Position numbers and translations under genes: made by a program. Below are positions 12,810 to 25,194 of a stretch of 64,000 bases of DNA, piece by piece (positions within the stretch are counted from its first letter, which is position 1; each line of letters starts with the position of its first letter). The stretch lies in assembly GCF_014529535.1 (NCBI RefSeq), contig NW_023503493.1, positions 21,794,001 to 21,858,000 on the forward strand, in the 5' to 3' direction. The notes beneath the pieces are model-generated. The model saw only the letters and a list, made by a program, of their open reading frames with translations. It searched no databases and was not told the DNA's origin. The DNA is from Bradysia coprophila (taxonomy: Eukaryota > Arthropoda > Insecta > Diptera > Sciaridae).

Positions 12810-14640
12810 TCATCTTTTACATCAAATGGACACACTTTTTGATTCACATAAAAAAAAAATCAAACGCTAAGCCCTGCATCGAAAGCCACGTTTATCCGCA
12901 CCAAATTATAAATTATTATCAAATTTGATTTGTCACAGAAGTGAGGGACGCGCCACACCATATTACATATCAAAGTTCCTTCTTCCGAATAAAAACAGCA
13001 ACGCTCCATCAATAACACAATCTACATCCGTAATAATGCCCGCTAACATTTATCATTTACAAAATATCAAAACCGAAAATTTCGCACAGAAAACGAGGGG
13101 TTAGTTGTGCGATTAGATGTAACAAAATATCTCGCATTTAAATTCCAACTGCTATTGTTCAACATTAATGTAAGTTTTTCGATTTAATGTACCATGTACC
13201 CTACATACTGTGTATACCATAAATGCGAGCTGTGTGATGTGCAGTTCAAATAAGGGTAAACCTATAATTCGGGGGAAGTGATTCCTGAAGGTATTATACG
13301 TTTTGTAATAAACGAGACAGATGAGCTGAATTTTGTTTTGTAATTTTGGTGCAATTTATGACGCAACACACAATGAATTAATGCAGCAAGTGCAAAGTGT
13401 ATTTTCGGTTAAATTCAATGGTGGATTCACTTTCATCTTTGTTGATTACGAACACCATAGAGGGTCAATGTTGACAAGGTTCGGGTTGAATAAAATTCAG
13501 TCCCATTAAATTGTCGGTTAGAAAATTTGTTAATTTTTCAAATAGATCCTCACCGCATACATTTGGCTTAAGTGTCCAGATATCGTTAAGTATATAGTTC
13601 GGTGTATAATTACCAAACACACATATGTTAACATATCTCATAAGAGTAAACATACCATACGAGAGAGAAAAAAACCCATAATAAACCAAAAACCCGAAAC
13701 GAAAGGCAACTTAAGAAAATATTTCTAAAAATAACGGCTAAATATAAAATGGATTTTAAGTTATGTTGCCTGCAAAACATATCCTTTTTTTTCTTCATCT
13801 CGTTTCTATTTTTCAATGTGAACATGAACATTATAAGCATCACTTGAAAAACGCTGAACACACCCAACTGCTTGCCTCTTAAAAATATTTCTGTTCCCAC
13901 GCTCCAGAACGAAAAATGCATTACGTCGATTTAGAGCACAACCTTTATGATACGAAAGAAAAAAAAGCGACCTTTCATTACAACGATTTTTTTCCACGTC
14001 TGTTTTGTTGTTGAAAGAATTGGAGACGTAACGTAAAAGGGACCTTTTTTTCGTAGTTTGAAAGGAAGCATTTTTGTGGATAAGAAATTGAAAGTGTATA
14101 ATTCGACAATATGTTTGTATATAAATGTGAATTGATGTGGGTGCATTTTTCAGAATACGTTGCATACATTATGCCATATATGAAATATGAATGGAGTACA
14201 TTATATTGTGCGATGGGTTCGTATTTATTTTTATAATTTTTTTTTTGCCGAGCTTTGATTTTGTTTGCCGAGTAAATATTCGAAAAGATTTGATTGTTTG
14301 CATAGCCTTTAATTTTGTTGTTAGTTATGTATGTTCCTCGAGGAAACCTGTAAATTATGTCGCAAACAAAAAATAAGTTTTCTAGGAACAGTGCATTCCA
14401 TTTGAGCAACTATTTCTTCACAAATATTTGTTAAGTGGTTATTTTCTTTGAAAAGGCTTAGTTGTTTATATCGCGAGCAACATCTTGCCATCCTTACTGT
14501 AGACGCACAAAAGAAATTTTCAAAGGAAGGTGGAATACTTATCTCACTTTTTTTTAGCGAAAAATGTCTATTTTGAGATGTGCATCAATTTTCTACCGTT
14601 TTCTTTTGGGTTTTCTTCCGTGGCCAAATATTCTGAAAAT
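12810..14640. other. Gene-free AT-rich stretch
   Basis: Open frames of up to 143 codons occur at 13,465-14,409, but they overlap each other on one strand in several frames and are low-complexity (K, N, I, F rich). That is typical of AT-rich non-coding DNA. No gene is called. Confidence 0.5.
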
Positions 14641-15006
14641 ATGCGGGTTTTCTGTATCTACAAGATAATTAGTACCACCGGACACACAGGTAAAGACAGT
14701 TTAAATATTTGTTGGTTCTTAGAACAAAAAAAAATGTTCAAAAAGTTCGACTAGTCTCTTTTTGGTGGATTGGTGGCTTCAAAGTTCACGAGGGTCAATT
14801 TTTTTCAGAATTCTTTGAATTTTCGCAAACTATTTTGATTTAAATTAAAATTTAATTTGGCTGTGCTATAGCTATCTTCCGTATTTATGGCGTAAAACAT
14901 GACTGTTTACCTTTTTCGGCTAACTAATTGCAATCATTTGTCATATTTAAAATATTTGTTTCCCCAGCTGTTTCCCCAAGAATAATACTCGATTTTGGCA
15001 TATTAA

Positions 15007-15687
15007 GAGTCATATCGCCAAGACACACCCGCCCTGAACAAAAATAAAGTTTTACCGAAAATGCACCCAAAAATTGATCGCTGTTCTGAATAGAGGGACC
15101 CTAGGGGAGTTCAAAACGATGGTCCGTTAAGCTGGACCAGATGCTTCCCCAGCCCATACAATTTTTTCCTTAGTTGTATGGGTGTGGGGAAGCATCTGGT
15201 CCAGCTTAACGGACCATCGTTTTGAACTCCTCTAGGGTCCCTCTATTTAGAACAGCAATCAATTTTTGGGTGCATTTTCGGTAAAACTTTATTTTTGTTC
15301 AGGGGGGGGTGTGAAGACTTCAGGCGATTGAGGAACAAGCGGTCTCCGATTTTAATGAGTGATAGCTCGTTAATTTCGTTGTTCAATTCTAGAAAACACG
15401 TAATCTTTCACTTTTTCTAAAAAAAAAATATTTTCTGTCAAAAGCTCTCAAAAGTGAAGACATGTCAGAGGGTACCGAAAACAGTTTTTCGGAAATAACT
15501 CAAGAAAAAATTATTTTAAATCGTTGTAATGTTGCACGAATCCGAATGTCGGCCTTGGAAAGACCTGCAGGTATAGTTAAAGGAACTGCTTGAAAGACGA
15601 ATCCAACGAGCTATCACTCATTAAAATCGGAGACCGCCTGTTCCCGAAGTTAAAAAAAAATCGCCTGAAGATTTGGCGATATGACTC
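15007..15687. mobile_element. Foldback MITE flanked by TTAA
   Basis: The ends GAGTCATATCGCCAA (15,007) and TTGGCGATATGACTC (to 15,687) are perfect inverted copies, and longer arms follow, including GGTCTCCGATTTTAATGAG and its inverse near 15,615-15,635. TTAA flanks both sides (15,003-15,006 and 15,688-15,691), suggesting a 4-bp TTAA target duplication as in piggyBac-type elements. The left arm is interrupted by the element at 15,024-15,313. The right TTAA supplies the stop codon of the THAP-like gene. Confidence 0.72.
15024..15313. mobile_element. Near-perfect hairpin MITE nested in another MITE
   Basis: Almost the whole 290 bases form one hairpin. Arms of about 130 bases are nearly identical when inverted, pivoting near 15,168 in a short TTTTTTCCTTAG spacer. 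The ends are CACACCC and GGGTGTG, flanked by AAGA on both sides (15,020-15,023 and 15,314-15,317). It sits in the left arm of the 15,007-15,687 element, whose right arm preserves the uninterrupted sequence. The high arm identity suggests a young insertion or gene-conversion-maintained arms. Confidence 0.82.
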
Positions 15688-16238
15688 TTAAATAAATGCA
15701 GATGTTACACTGTCATCGGTGTCATATGAAGAGCTTGGAACAAAATCTTCCAGAGCTGACGATCTTTCTGACAGTGTTGCATTACTCGACGTTGATGACC
15801 AACTACAGGATGTAGTACTTTCTGTTGACGATATAGGAGAAGCTCGGCCATTCGAAATCCCATTTGAATCGGAAGTTTGACACGCTATCGAAACGGATGA
15901 AATAGCATCAGCTGATGAAATAGCATCAGTTTGTGTGTAGTTTGAAATTTTTGTAATGCACCAAGCATCATCAGATTCCTCCTTCAATAACAACTAAAAA
16001 CAAGTAAAATGATATTCTGTTTGTCTTCTCAGGTGCTAAGGATATGCCGTTTTCATACTTGAATTTTATTGTTGCAGCTTTCGCAGCAATAATAGGTGCT
16101 CTTCGTGTTTATAGACTTTACGTCTTTCCCAACGGCAGAGAACCATCTAAACCTAAGTTTCGAATAGGGAACAGTGATAAATCTCTTTCTTGGGTTTTCT
16201 TTTAATTGCTTGCCACAAGCGGGAACAAAACAGCTCAT
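15688..16238 (-). CDS. THAP-type zinc-finger-like protein, two exons
   Basis: Exon 1 runs from the ATG at 16,238 to 16,059 (60 codons), then a 65-base GT-AG intron, then exon 2 from 15,993 to 15,688. This gives a predicted 161 aa. The N-terminus, MSCFVPACG, a following P and the invariant-looking W (FRWF) match the start of a THAP DNA-binding domain (C2CH). At the end, where Cys-x2-His is expected, the protein has CCESC, so the last ligand is Cys rather than His. Exon 2 is Ser/Thr-rich and carries NYTQTD and IACQTS, which resemble dynein light chain LC8-binding motifs. The TAA stop falls in the TTAA flank of a MITE. It sits between inverted arms, so it may be transposon-derived rather than a host gene. 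Expression is unknown. Confidence 0.6.
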
Positions 16239-16375
16239 TTTTTGTTTTATTATTTTTTTAAATCAAAATACAAAAGCATTTACTAAATACTTTGTTCAAA
16301 TGTCAACCATTTTCTTAATCAACATTGTGCAGTTGGCTTTTGTTTATCTCTTATAAAAATGTATAAAATTAATCA

Positions 16376-16557
16376 CAATAGATCAGTGTCAAATAACGGT
16401 TTCTTCTCTCAAAATAGTGTCAAATGAGTTGTCAATTTCACAAAGCTAACCTCAATCAATGACAGCTCCATATAAATTTTTGTAACATTGTGGTTAGTTT
16501 TGTGAAAATGACAGCTCATTTGACATCTCAAACGACATTGACAATGATCTATTTGGG
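16376..16557. mobile_element. Small foldback element
   Basis: AATAGATCAGTGTC and GTCAAATGAG...TTTCACAAAGCTAACC (from 16,376) recur inverted as GGTTAGTTTTGTGAAA...CTCATTTGAC...GACAATGATCTATT (to about 16,557). It is about 180 bases, non-coding, and lies upstream of the THAP-like gene inside the composite element. Confidence 0.65.
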
Positions 16558-16885
16558 GCAAATTCAAAAACTGCAGTTTCGTCGGAAACGCTAACTGTTT
16601 TAATTTGTGAGCATTTCCGGTTAAACAAATTACTTTTTCGGTAATGGCTAAGGATGTACTTTAGGTTGCCATCATTAGAATATATGGTCGGGCGTAATCT
16701 ATTGAAAAAATTGACCCTCGTCAACTTTGGAGCTACCAAAAAGTGACTAGTCGAACTTTTTTGAATATTTTTCTTGTTCGATCTAGTGCATCGAGATCAG
16801 GAGAATCTATTAGAACCAAAAAACGGTCTTCACCTGTGTGTCCAGTGGTGCTTAGTTGCAAATACAAAAAACTCAGAACTTCAAA

Positions 16886-19160
16886 CTTAAAATCAAACTT
16901 CAGATGTGCCGTGTAAGCTTCTACTTGACTAAAAAAAAATCTTTTCGGATTTTGAAATCTCGAACTCGGAATAAGTGAACCTTTGCACCCGGTTTCATTT
17001 ACGAATAATGGATAAAATGAAAAAATTTGATGTCTTCTACAATTCGTTTGATCGAATCAACCACTTAATTCAACCCATCCACAGTCTCAAATGTCGCCAA
17101 TTTTTTTTTTTTTACATACAATAAAGCCTCATTTAATTAATTTACAGACTAGAACCGTGTCACCAATATGCATAACCTGTCACATTCGGCTATTCATCTG
17201 TTATCGATAACGACGACAAAAATAATAAGTCTGCAACATGTTAAGTTTATTACTTTTATTGATCTTTGTCATATCGATTGACAGAAAATCTATTACTTCA
17301 AAGATATATAAACAAAATCCAAAACTATCTGTTTACTGTAGAAAAAAAACGTTAGTGTGTCCATTAGGTACAAATTATGAATTAAGTAATCGTTCTATTA
17401 GCGCTTTAACAATTAATTCCAATATTTCACTAATTGTCGACGTTCCTACATTCATTTCTAAGCTAACACTAAATACCTAACATTGGATCTGCAGCAATAT
17501 AATAAAAATTCACCGATTAACCCAGATTCACATTTTATGCATCAAAAACTAAACCAACCGCCTAAACAACTTGTCGCGCTTATTATTGCTATTAAGTAAT
17601 AATTACAACAACAAAGGAAAGAATAGTAACAAACATGTTGTATATATATTGCGATTACGCGAGTTCCCATTTACAATACGGAAAGATTACGTGAATGGAG
17701 AAAGTTACGAAGTTGCGAACCCACTGTCTGCAATATTATACCTTATAGTTGTTTGCGTATTTTTTTTTGGTAACAATTTTGTTGGTAATTCTCATTCAAT
17801 TTGACTGTATGGTTTTCATTGGATAATATATACTTTAGGTTGGTTGGCACAGTTTCGGTTTCGTGTTGTGCTTAGGCGCGATACACTCATGTATAATATG
17901 CTATGAGTTGTATAAAGCAACTGATGCAATCACTCTCTGCCTAGCCAAGAAATTATTATGTTATCTCTTGGTTACCTAAAGATATTTCACGTCTACTCTT
18001 TTTTTTTGCTGTTCAGAATTGGTGTCGATTCCTTCTCCTTTATAGCTTTGGGATAATAGTTAGCGAACGAAACTGATTAATTGAAAATTGATTTCGAAGT
18101 GTTGGTTTGCGTGAATCGAGTGTTATGTTATGTTGAATTAGTGAAATGGATTCATCGACGGTGGTGGTGTAATACAAAAAGTGATTTCAATATTTCTTAT
18201 GGTTGACTTATTATATCGTGGCAAAACTTATAGATGCATATCATCAAGCTTATTAAGTAATTACATTGATGTTCGAGTCATCAGAAACTTATCATATCTC
18301 TACGATAACTATCGTTTTGACTCTTTCTTTTTTATTTTACTTTTATATTTGAATGAAATGCATCATCATGGTTTTTTATCATTTTTGTGTCTATATATCG
18401 GTCGTCTTATACACCACATCAATGTCTACATGTGTTTATGAAAAATCAAAACATAAACATTAATTATTGCTGGCTACTTGATACTAATGGATTGTCTGTC
18501 AGTGGTGTCATTAGGCGTAGACTGATTAATATAAAGCGTTTTGCTTGCTCTCTGCATTTCATCAATCTACACATGAACCACTTCAATATAGCGTACAAAC
18601 ATTGCGTACACTGATGGTGGTCGAAGAAAATCTTAGTTTCGTTATTGTGTCATCTGGTTAGAAAGTAGCGTCGATCTGAATGTTAATATTTATGTTTTAG
18701 TGTTGTAACCCGATGAAACTGGTACATTTGATGGAACATTTTACACATTTTAGGCCATCCACTTTTTCTGAAAATTTTCTGGAAATTTCTGAAGGGAAAT
18801 TGGTTAATTCTTTTAAGGACATAAGTAACAAATCCCGGTTAAAGTGATGCGCTGAAAATGCAACTAATATTCTAAATCATTAAAAATCATCTTTGAGCTC
18901 GTAGCCCCATGTTAGGTTAGCCTTTCACAGACGGCAGCAAACTAGAAAGATGGACAACGATACTCCTTTTAATCGATGTATTTTCAGTAAGTGCGTACAT
19001 CTTTTACTTCATTAGATGAAACTGAAACATACATTTTGCTTTATAAGATGTGATCGTAAAGAGCTCATCAATTATTTACGTCGTGGTGGTCGATCAATCC
19101 GTATTCAACCTAAAAAACGATAAACATAAAAAAATCGCATTTTCTGACTGCAAGACTGCA
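16886..19160. other. Gene-free stretch
   Basis: AT-rich sequence with short random frames only. I see no recognisable gene or clear repeat structure. Confidence 0.45.
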
Positions 19161-19164
19161 AAAT

Positions 19165-19290
19165 ACCGTACTGTCTCGCTGGAACGTTTTATATTTTGAC
19201 ATGTGGGATGTGGGATGCATTCCTTGCCTTCGGCTCGAAATACAAAGTTTCCACACGCCTCAACAAAAAATGTCCCAGCGAAACAGTAAT
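19165..19290. mobile_element. Short MITE, ACCGTACTGTCT family, copy 1
   Basis: The ends ACCGTACTGTCTCGCTGG and CCCAGCGAAACAGTA are inverted copies with mismatches. The internal GCCTTCGGCTCGAAATAC is shared (inverted) with a second copy at 36,819-36,916. It is about 126 bases and non-coding. Confidence 0.6.
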
Positions 19291-21388
19291 GCACTATGGA
19301 ACGTGCATTCAAATTTCACTATATCAAATTTATCAATCACACTCAAGTTTCACATTGTTGCCGTTTAGTCGTCGGTTATCTGTTTTTGTCAGATAAAGTG
19401 AAGACAATGAAAGTCGGCTGCATTTCAAAATCGCCCCCATGGAAATGCAATGATTCGACAAACTCTATTTTTGTAATCTCAATTTCTGTTAAGTAAATTT
19501 TATTGTTGTTTTACGCTATTATCCGAAATTAAAACGTGTGGTTGTTACTTGAATCTAATTAGGTAATAACAATGTGTTTTCATTCGAGTTTCCATTTTGA
19601 GAATGAAAATATAGCCGAGAAAATATCATTTTAATTACACTCTCGTACGCGTTTTGTTTATTTTAATTTGTATCAAAATAATAGAGTCATACACATTTAT
19701 AAGAAGTATAGATTTACAAACAGAGTGGAGAGGTATTACGATCGTGTTGAATGGATGCAATGTTTGAAAGGATAATATTAAGAAAAACATCCCATGCCGA
19801 GTTCAACTATAATAAAATACATCTGTTGCTTCTCGTTTTGATATGTTTTGAAAACATATTTCAAACTTGGTGAACATTATAAAAAACGATTTTTCTTCTT
19901 TCTTTCTATTTTTTTTTCTTTCTTAATAAATAAAATGGTTCTGAAGAGATCATAAAGATATGTTGATTGGGACCAACGAGACGAAATCTTTTATTTCAAA
20001 TTACAAGAATTTCCAACATATGAAAGCACTTAAATGGCACCGTTTTAATTTGTATGTGAAATTAATATATCTGTTTCGGCTATTTAAGTTTCCGTTTTAA
20101 AGTTTATGATTATTTCTTATTTCGAAATGGGGGAGTTGCTCGATGCAAATAAATTTAATTGAAGCGAAAAATGTTTCAGTCAGTTTCGGCCAGCAAAACG
20201 ATGATGGAGAAGGTAAGGGTTAATGAGTTTTGCCTTATACTTCAATTTTCCCTTCAAGGATCGAAGACAGCAAAACCTTTATAAGTTGAAATTGTCCGAA
20301 AGTCTTAAAAAAGACTTCAATTAACGATGTTTTATATATATGTGATTACGTTTTCACCAGTATTGTGGTGGGTTCTATTTGTAAATTTTCAGAAGAGTTT
20401 CATGCCATTAATTTTAGCGAGTAGAAGTGACCCGTAACACCTAATGCGTCAAAAGTTAATCACATTTTGGATTAAATACGGAGTATTTGGTATCTTTGTA
20501 AAGCTTGGATCTGCAGCTTTTATGATCATGTTAACTATTTTCTTGCCGAGTGCCAGAGTTACAGGGTTGGTCAAAGTTCACAAAGGGTGTCAAATTTGCA
20601 TAATAACCACAGATGTGGTACCATAAACCAGTTCCAAAATTTAAAAACCCTCTTTTTTCCTAAGTTTTAGTTATTTGTAGCAGTTATAACAAATAATCAT
20701 GCTTAAAAAAATTTACAAAAAATTTACCAAAAACATTTCATTTAAAATGGCTCAAATTTAACACGAAAATGGCAGCTGGCCGCTACGTTTGGAAAAATCG
20801 AAGAGTGGTTTCTTTGGAAAAGTGGCGGCGAATTAAATACTAAACAACACTCCAAAAAGAAATTTTCATTTTCAGAACAAAATTTTGAAGATATTTAAAT
20901 TTAACCTTCGAATTAAAAACTACACCTGTAGAAAAATTGGAAAATCTGTGGAAAATCGGAAAATTTTAGGATCCTGAAAAAAAGCTTGAACTTTCCTTTT
21001 TTATTTGAGCTATATATCACTAAGATAGATGAAGAAATCAGTTCACAATAATTCATTAAAATTGCCTCTGCACAGAAAACTTTGAAAAGGGGTGGAGGGG
21101 TTAAGGGTGGGTTTTTTAAGGGCTAGTAATTGTTTTTAAAATCTACGTTTTAATATTAATCACTGGTCCAAAGCACACCATTCTACTATAATTTGCACTA
21201 TTGTTATGTCTTTACAAAGGCATGGACCCGTACTACAGTTACTGGTACTCCTATTGTTTTCTAAATGCAATAGTAGATTACTCCTGATTTTTTTTTGTCA
21301 GAAAAGGGTGCACCATAGTATGTTGTCGTTATTATTGTTCCTAACTTATGCTAAAAGGCTTTTTTAGCTAATTCGATTCCATCACTCG
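19291..21388. other. Gene-free stretch
   Basis: No gene is recognised. It is AT-rich with many poly-A and poly-T tracts. Confidence 0.45.
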
Positions 21389-21396
21389 CCTCCGGC

Positions 21397-21906
21397 CAGA
21401 GTTGGATCGGTTATCCGAAAAACCGAAAATTTCGGTTCGGATTAAACCGAACCGAGAATTTCGGTTCGGATTGAACCGAACCGAGAATTTCGGTTCGGAT
21501 TGAACCGAACCGAAAACTTTGGTTTTGTCGAAAAACAATATGAAATGAAGGCAGACTCGTCAAAATTGATTGATTTCATTATGAACTAACCAAAAAGAAG
21601 TAATTGGAGCAATTGCATGATACTTTTATTGAGAATTGATAATCTCATAAGTTCTTGTCAAATTCGTTTTCTCACAAAAATCGCATGCAATTGCTCCATT
21701 TACTTATTTTTGTTTAGTTCATAATGAAATCAATCAATTTTGACAAGTCTGCCTTCATTTCATATTGTTTTACGACAAAACCAAAGTATTCGGTTCGGTT
21801 CAAACCGAACCGAAAATTTCGGTTCGGTTCAATCCGAACCGAAATTCTCGGTTCGGTTCTATCCGAACCGAAATTTTCGGTTTTTCGGATAACCGATCCA
21901 ACTCTG
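21397..21906. mobile_element. hAT-type foldback element with TTCGGTT repeats
   Basis: The ends are CAGAGTTGGATCGG at 21,397 and CCGATCCAACTCTG ending at 21,906, perfect inverted copies. The exact 8-bp duplication CCTCCGGC occurs at 21,389-21,396 and 21,907-21,914, as expected for hAT. Each arm of about 190 bases contains tandem copies of a roughly 28-base unit built on TTCGGTTCGG and CCGAACCGA, which is itself palindromic. Only about 130 bases separate the arms. The element is 510 bases with no coding capacity. Confidence 0.9.
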
Positions 21907-21934
21907 CCTCCGGCGTTAGCATGTGTTAGGAAAA

Positions 21935-22036
21935 ATACATAACTAGGAATAAAAAGATGAAAAGTAGAGTTTTTGTGTGAATTTTGTTGATCCGAGACGA
22001 AGCCGAGACTTTTCATTTTTATCCCGAGCTATGTAA
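21935..22036. mobile_element. MITE, TTACATAACT family, copy 1
   Basis: The ends are TACATAACTAGGAAT and ATCCCGAGCTATGTAA, with internal AAAAGATGAAAAGTAGAG and CGAAGCCGAGACTTTTCATT. Two more copies occur in the opposite orientation at 26,968-27,976 (interrupted) and 36,633-36,733. It is non-coding. Confidence 0.68.
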
Positions 22037-24745
22037 TGGATTTTAATGTGTAGGCATCCTGTACGTTGTATTTACATTGTCTGCGATGAGAATGTAAATG
22101 AAACTTACATGTTAGACTTTTCGATGATTTACAAGCTATGCGCGATCATTTACATGCACTGGTCGGAAATTTTTCGATAAACAAAATGTTTATGTTTTCA
22201 CTTCTCACAAACCACGATATAAATTGGAATTTACGCAGGCAAAACAATTTTTTGGTACACGTGCCATCGACCCCTTCGGGTCGGGCTGTAACACCCCACT
22301 TATCAAATACACAACTTGGAACCTCGGAAGTAATATACTATTACATAGGCTCTGCTGTAATCTACTATTATCACATACGCACGGTGTTCGGATGTCAAAA
22401 AAGTTTAAGTACTAGAAGTTTAATTCAAAAATTACATTTTAGGTCTATGTTGTTGTCTCGTTTTCGCTTATGTGATAAAATAGAGTACACACTTGACACT
22501 ATTAGTCTCGGCAAGCCTCGACTTCTTCGTGACAAGTGTGTAATATATATTATGTGTCGATGCCAAGTTGAACCTAAAGTCCCTCTCCGAACTGATGCAT
22601 AATGTTAGTCATACCACACAGAGACAAATCTATTACTTCGTTATAGTTCAGATATATTTTGCGTATAAGACGAAACTATCCAAAATGTATTTTAGTTATG
22701 ACCCTGTCGTCAACAGATGAAAACGTAAGGGTCATTTCGGTTGAATGACTTTGCAAACAAAATTAATAGAATGCGCATCACAATAACCCTTAAATTTAAT
22801 ATTTTTTCATTAGTCAGTATTAAACATTAAACATTTTACAAAATACCAAAAATTCCAATATGCTCCACTTATCACACTCTATAAACGATTTTTTCAACTT
22901 GAAAGACATCATTAACCATATTCAAGCGTGCGACCAAACTAACTCAACAAAACATCTGATGAGATAATATTTTATTATAATTAATTATGCAAATTGTTGC
23001 GGAAAGTCTGAGCAACGGCTTTTTCTGATAATCGCAGTATAAACTACTGTTTATATATAAGTATATGTAAAAGACAGACATTTCAAACAATCAACAGACG
23101 TAAGACACGTTGTATAAAAACGATTTTGACCTTGGTATTATTTATAAAAATGTATTTGAGCAAATATATACATAATAAGACAATACGGAAGTGATATTTA
23201 TGAAATGTTTTTTATTTCTTGTCTGAGTGTGTACGTCTATTATACAAACATACGTAAGTACAGCAGTTGCTAAGTTAAGTTCACACCAGTCCTTCTTTCA
23301 ATCATCATCATACCTTCAAGATGTTAGACACAAATAAATAAAATTGGAGCAACATTTCAAATGGCAAGCGGTTCAGCTGAGATGTTACGAAATCTATTCA
23401 TATTAACAACTGCTACGGTTTGTTATTCTCATTATCACAGATGAGTTCATTTTGGTGACCAATATATGGGTTTCAATAGAGGTGGTAACGTACTGACCAA
23501 AACCGTGTGACACCCACACAATATACTAACGTTTATTAAGATTTTAAATTATTATATCTATGATTAAGTTATTATTTCACATGTCTATCACTTATCAACA
23601 TTTTCTCTTCATTCATTATTTCCTCGACAGTATTTATCCGAATACATTGGAGATGTAATTGGAGTAGTAGTTTTGCTTTTAGGGAGTGAAAGCTACTTGA
23701 GGAAAGAGGATCAAAACTCGCAACAAAACACAAAAATGATACTATGTTGTTAACGACAGACAAATCGCTAAAAGTTTAGTTACTGTTACCAATACATCAA
23801 CTCCAGCAGTGTCCATCACACCTTTATCTAAGCTGTAACACTAATTTCAATGCTACAGCGACATTCTGTAAAAGATAACCGAATTCAACTTTGTGGTTTT
23901 TTATTCGATTACCGTTTGATTGAACTTGTATATCAGAATCTAATCTACGGTTTTCGAAGATGTCCAATTAACATCCCACAACTGTTATGGTCAAACCTAA
24001 TTTGTAACAACGAATATATACAATTATCAAGAAGCGGAAGACAAAGTGTAGGTGGAATCTCCATTGTATCATTTATGTGTTTTGTCTTCCGAATGAAATG
24101 CTGAAGTATACTCGCATTGAAGAACTGAAATCAATTAAGGTAAACCAGGAAGTTCTTGTCTTATTATGCTCTTCACTGAAAAGAATAAAATTGCTATTAA
24201 TCTGACGTTCTTTTCGAGCAGTTTTTTTATAATATATTTTTATGTAAATATGTTTTCATGTAGAACGACCTGTTTCTATGTCCGTCCATATGTTATGAGA
24301 TACAAATTTAACGAATCAAGTTAAGTTGTTTACATTACGTAGGTAGAAACTTTACGCTTTACACTATTATAAACCTTCATATTAGAAGGATTGCGCAGAT
24401 GGTTTACACGATATAGTAATTATGATGTAGAAACAATTAAATCCGAGAGTAGATATTCTAGTCGAGATAGATGTATGGCGACAAGTTTTCAAGTGCTTCA
24501 AATCTGTTACTTCTTGTGTGTTATTACGTTCAACAAACCAATTCAACCATTAGCTTCATTAGTTTTACGTAAGAATAACCAAAGAGGTCATCGCTTTTGC
24601 AGTTGTTTTAAACATCTGATGACAGAGCATCCTGCAAAATATCTTTGAGATTCAATAAAATCTGATCTACTCATTAAAGCCTTAAGCTCAAACAATTATG
24701 TCATAAAGTGTTTTGGTTCAGATACTACCTTACAGTCTTACAGTT
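22037..24745. other. Gene-free stretch with a dispersed repeat
   Basis: No gene is recognised. About 22,365-22,485 shares inverted blocks with 26,410-26,550: CATACGCACGGTG against CACCGCGTATG, and GTCTCGTTTTCGCTTATG against CATAAGCGAAAACGAGAC. This marks another small repeat family. Confidence 0.45.
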
Positions 24746-24747
24746 GT

Positions 24748-25194
24748 CTATTCTATGTCAACTCTATCGATAGAGTACGATCCACTATTTCACTGCAAGA
24801 TGTCTCTGCAACAAAGCCAATGTTAACAGCAAAATATTTAATGGTTTACTCGACGGATTATAGTGAAATAATGTGCCATCGTGTAGCACGTGAATCAATC
24901 TGGAATAGTAATTAGTTTTTAACACAGGGCTATATCGACTTGGCGATAAGAGTCTTAAAAAAAGATATGATGAAACGATAGCAAACGGTTTTGTCAAGGT
25001 AGATATATGGGCCAATATATTTGCCTTGGTTTTTGCAAAGAAAATATAGGGCCGATTGAAAAACCGATTACTGTTCCGGAGTTATTTGACTAAAATAGAT
25101 CAAGCAAAAAATTAATTGTTTTTCTGTTGACATTGGCTTTGTTGCGGCGATATATTTCAGTGAAATAGTGACAGTGGTAGAATTGACATAGAGT
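24748..25194. mobile_element. Foldback element
   Basis: CTATGTCAACTC...CTATTTCACTG...CAACAAAGCCAATGT on the left (24,748-24,830) returns inverted as ACATTGGCTTTGTTG...CAGTGAAATAG...GAATTGACATAG (25,126-25,194). The arms are about 80 bases and the total is about 447 bases. It is non-coding, and no clear target duplication was seen. Confidence 0.65.

Larger units (their letters stand above)
14640..16885. mobile_element. THAP-containing composite transposon remnant
   Basis: About 150-200 bases near 14,640-14,840, containing GGACACACAGG and AGTTCGACTAGTC, return inverted at about 16,690-16,880. Between these arms lie a two-exon THAP-like gene on the minus strand (15,688-16,238), a foldback element at 15,007-15,687 with another nested inside it, and a third foldback at 16,376-16,557. 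THAP domains are used by P-element-type transposases, so a DNA transposon origin is plausible. No transposase catalytic core is visible, and the arms are diverged. The outer ends are approximate. Confidence 0.55.

Noticed and set aside
13465..14409. Cluster of minus-strand open frames up to 143 codons
   Set aside because: They overlap in different frames, are K/N/I/F-rich and contain no motif. This fits AT-rich non-coding DNA.
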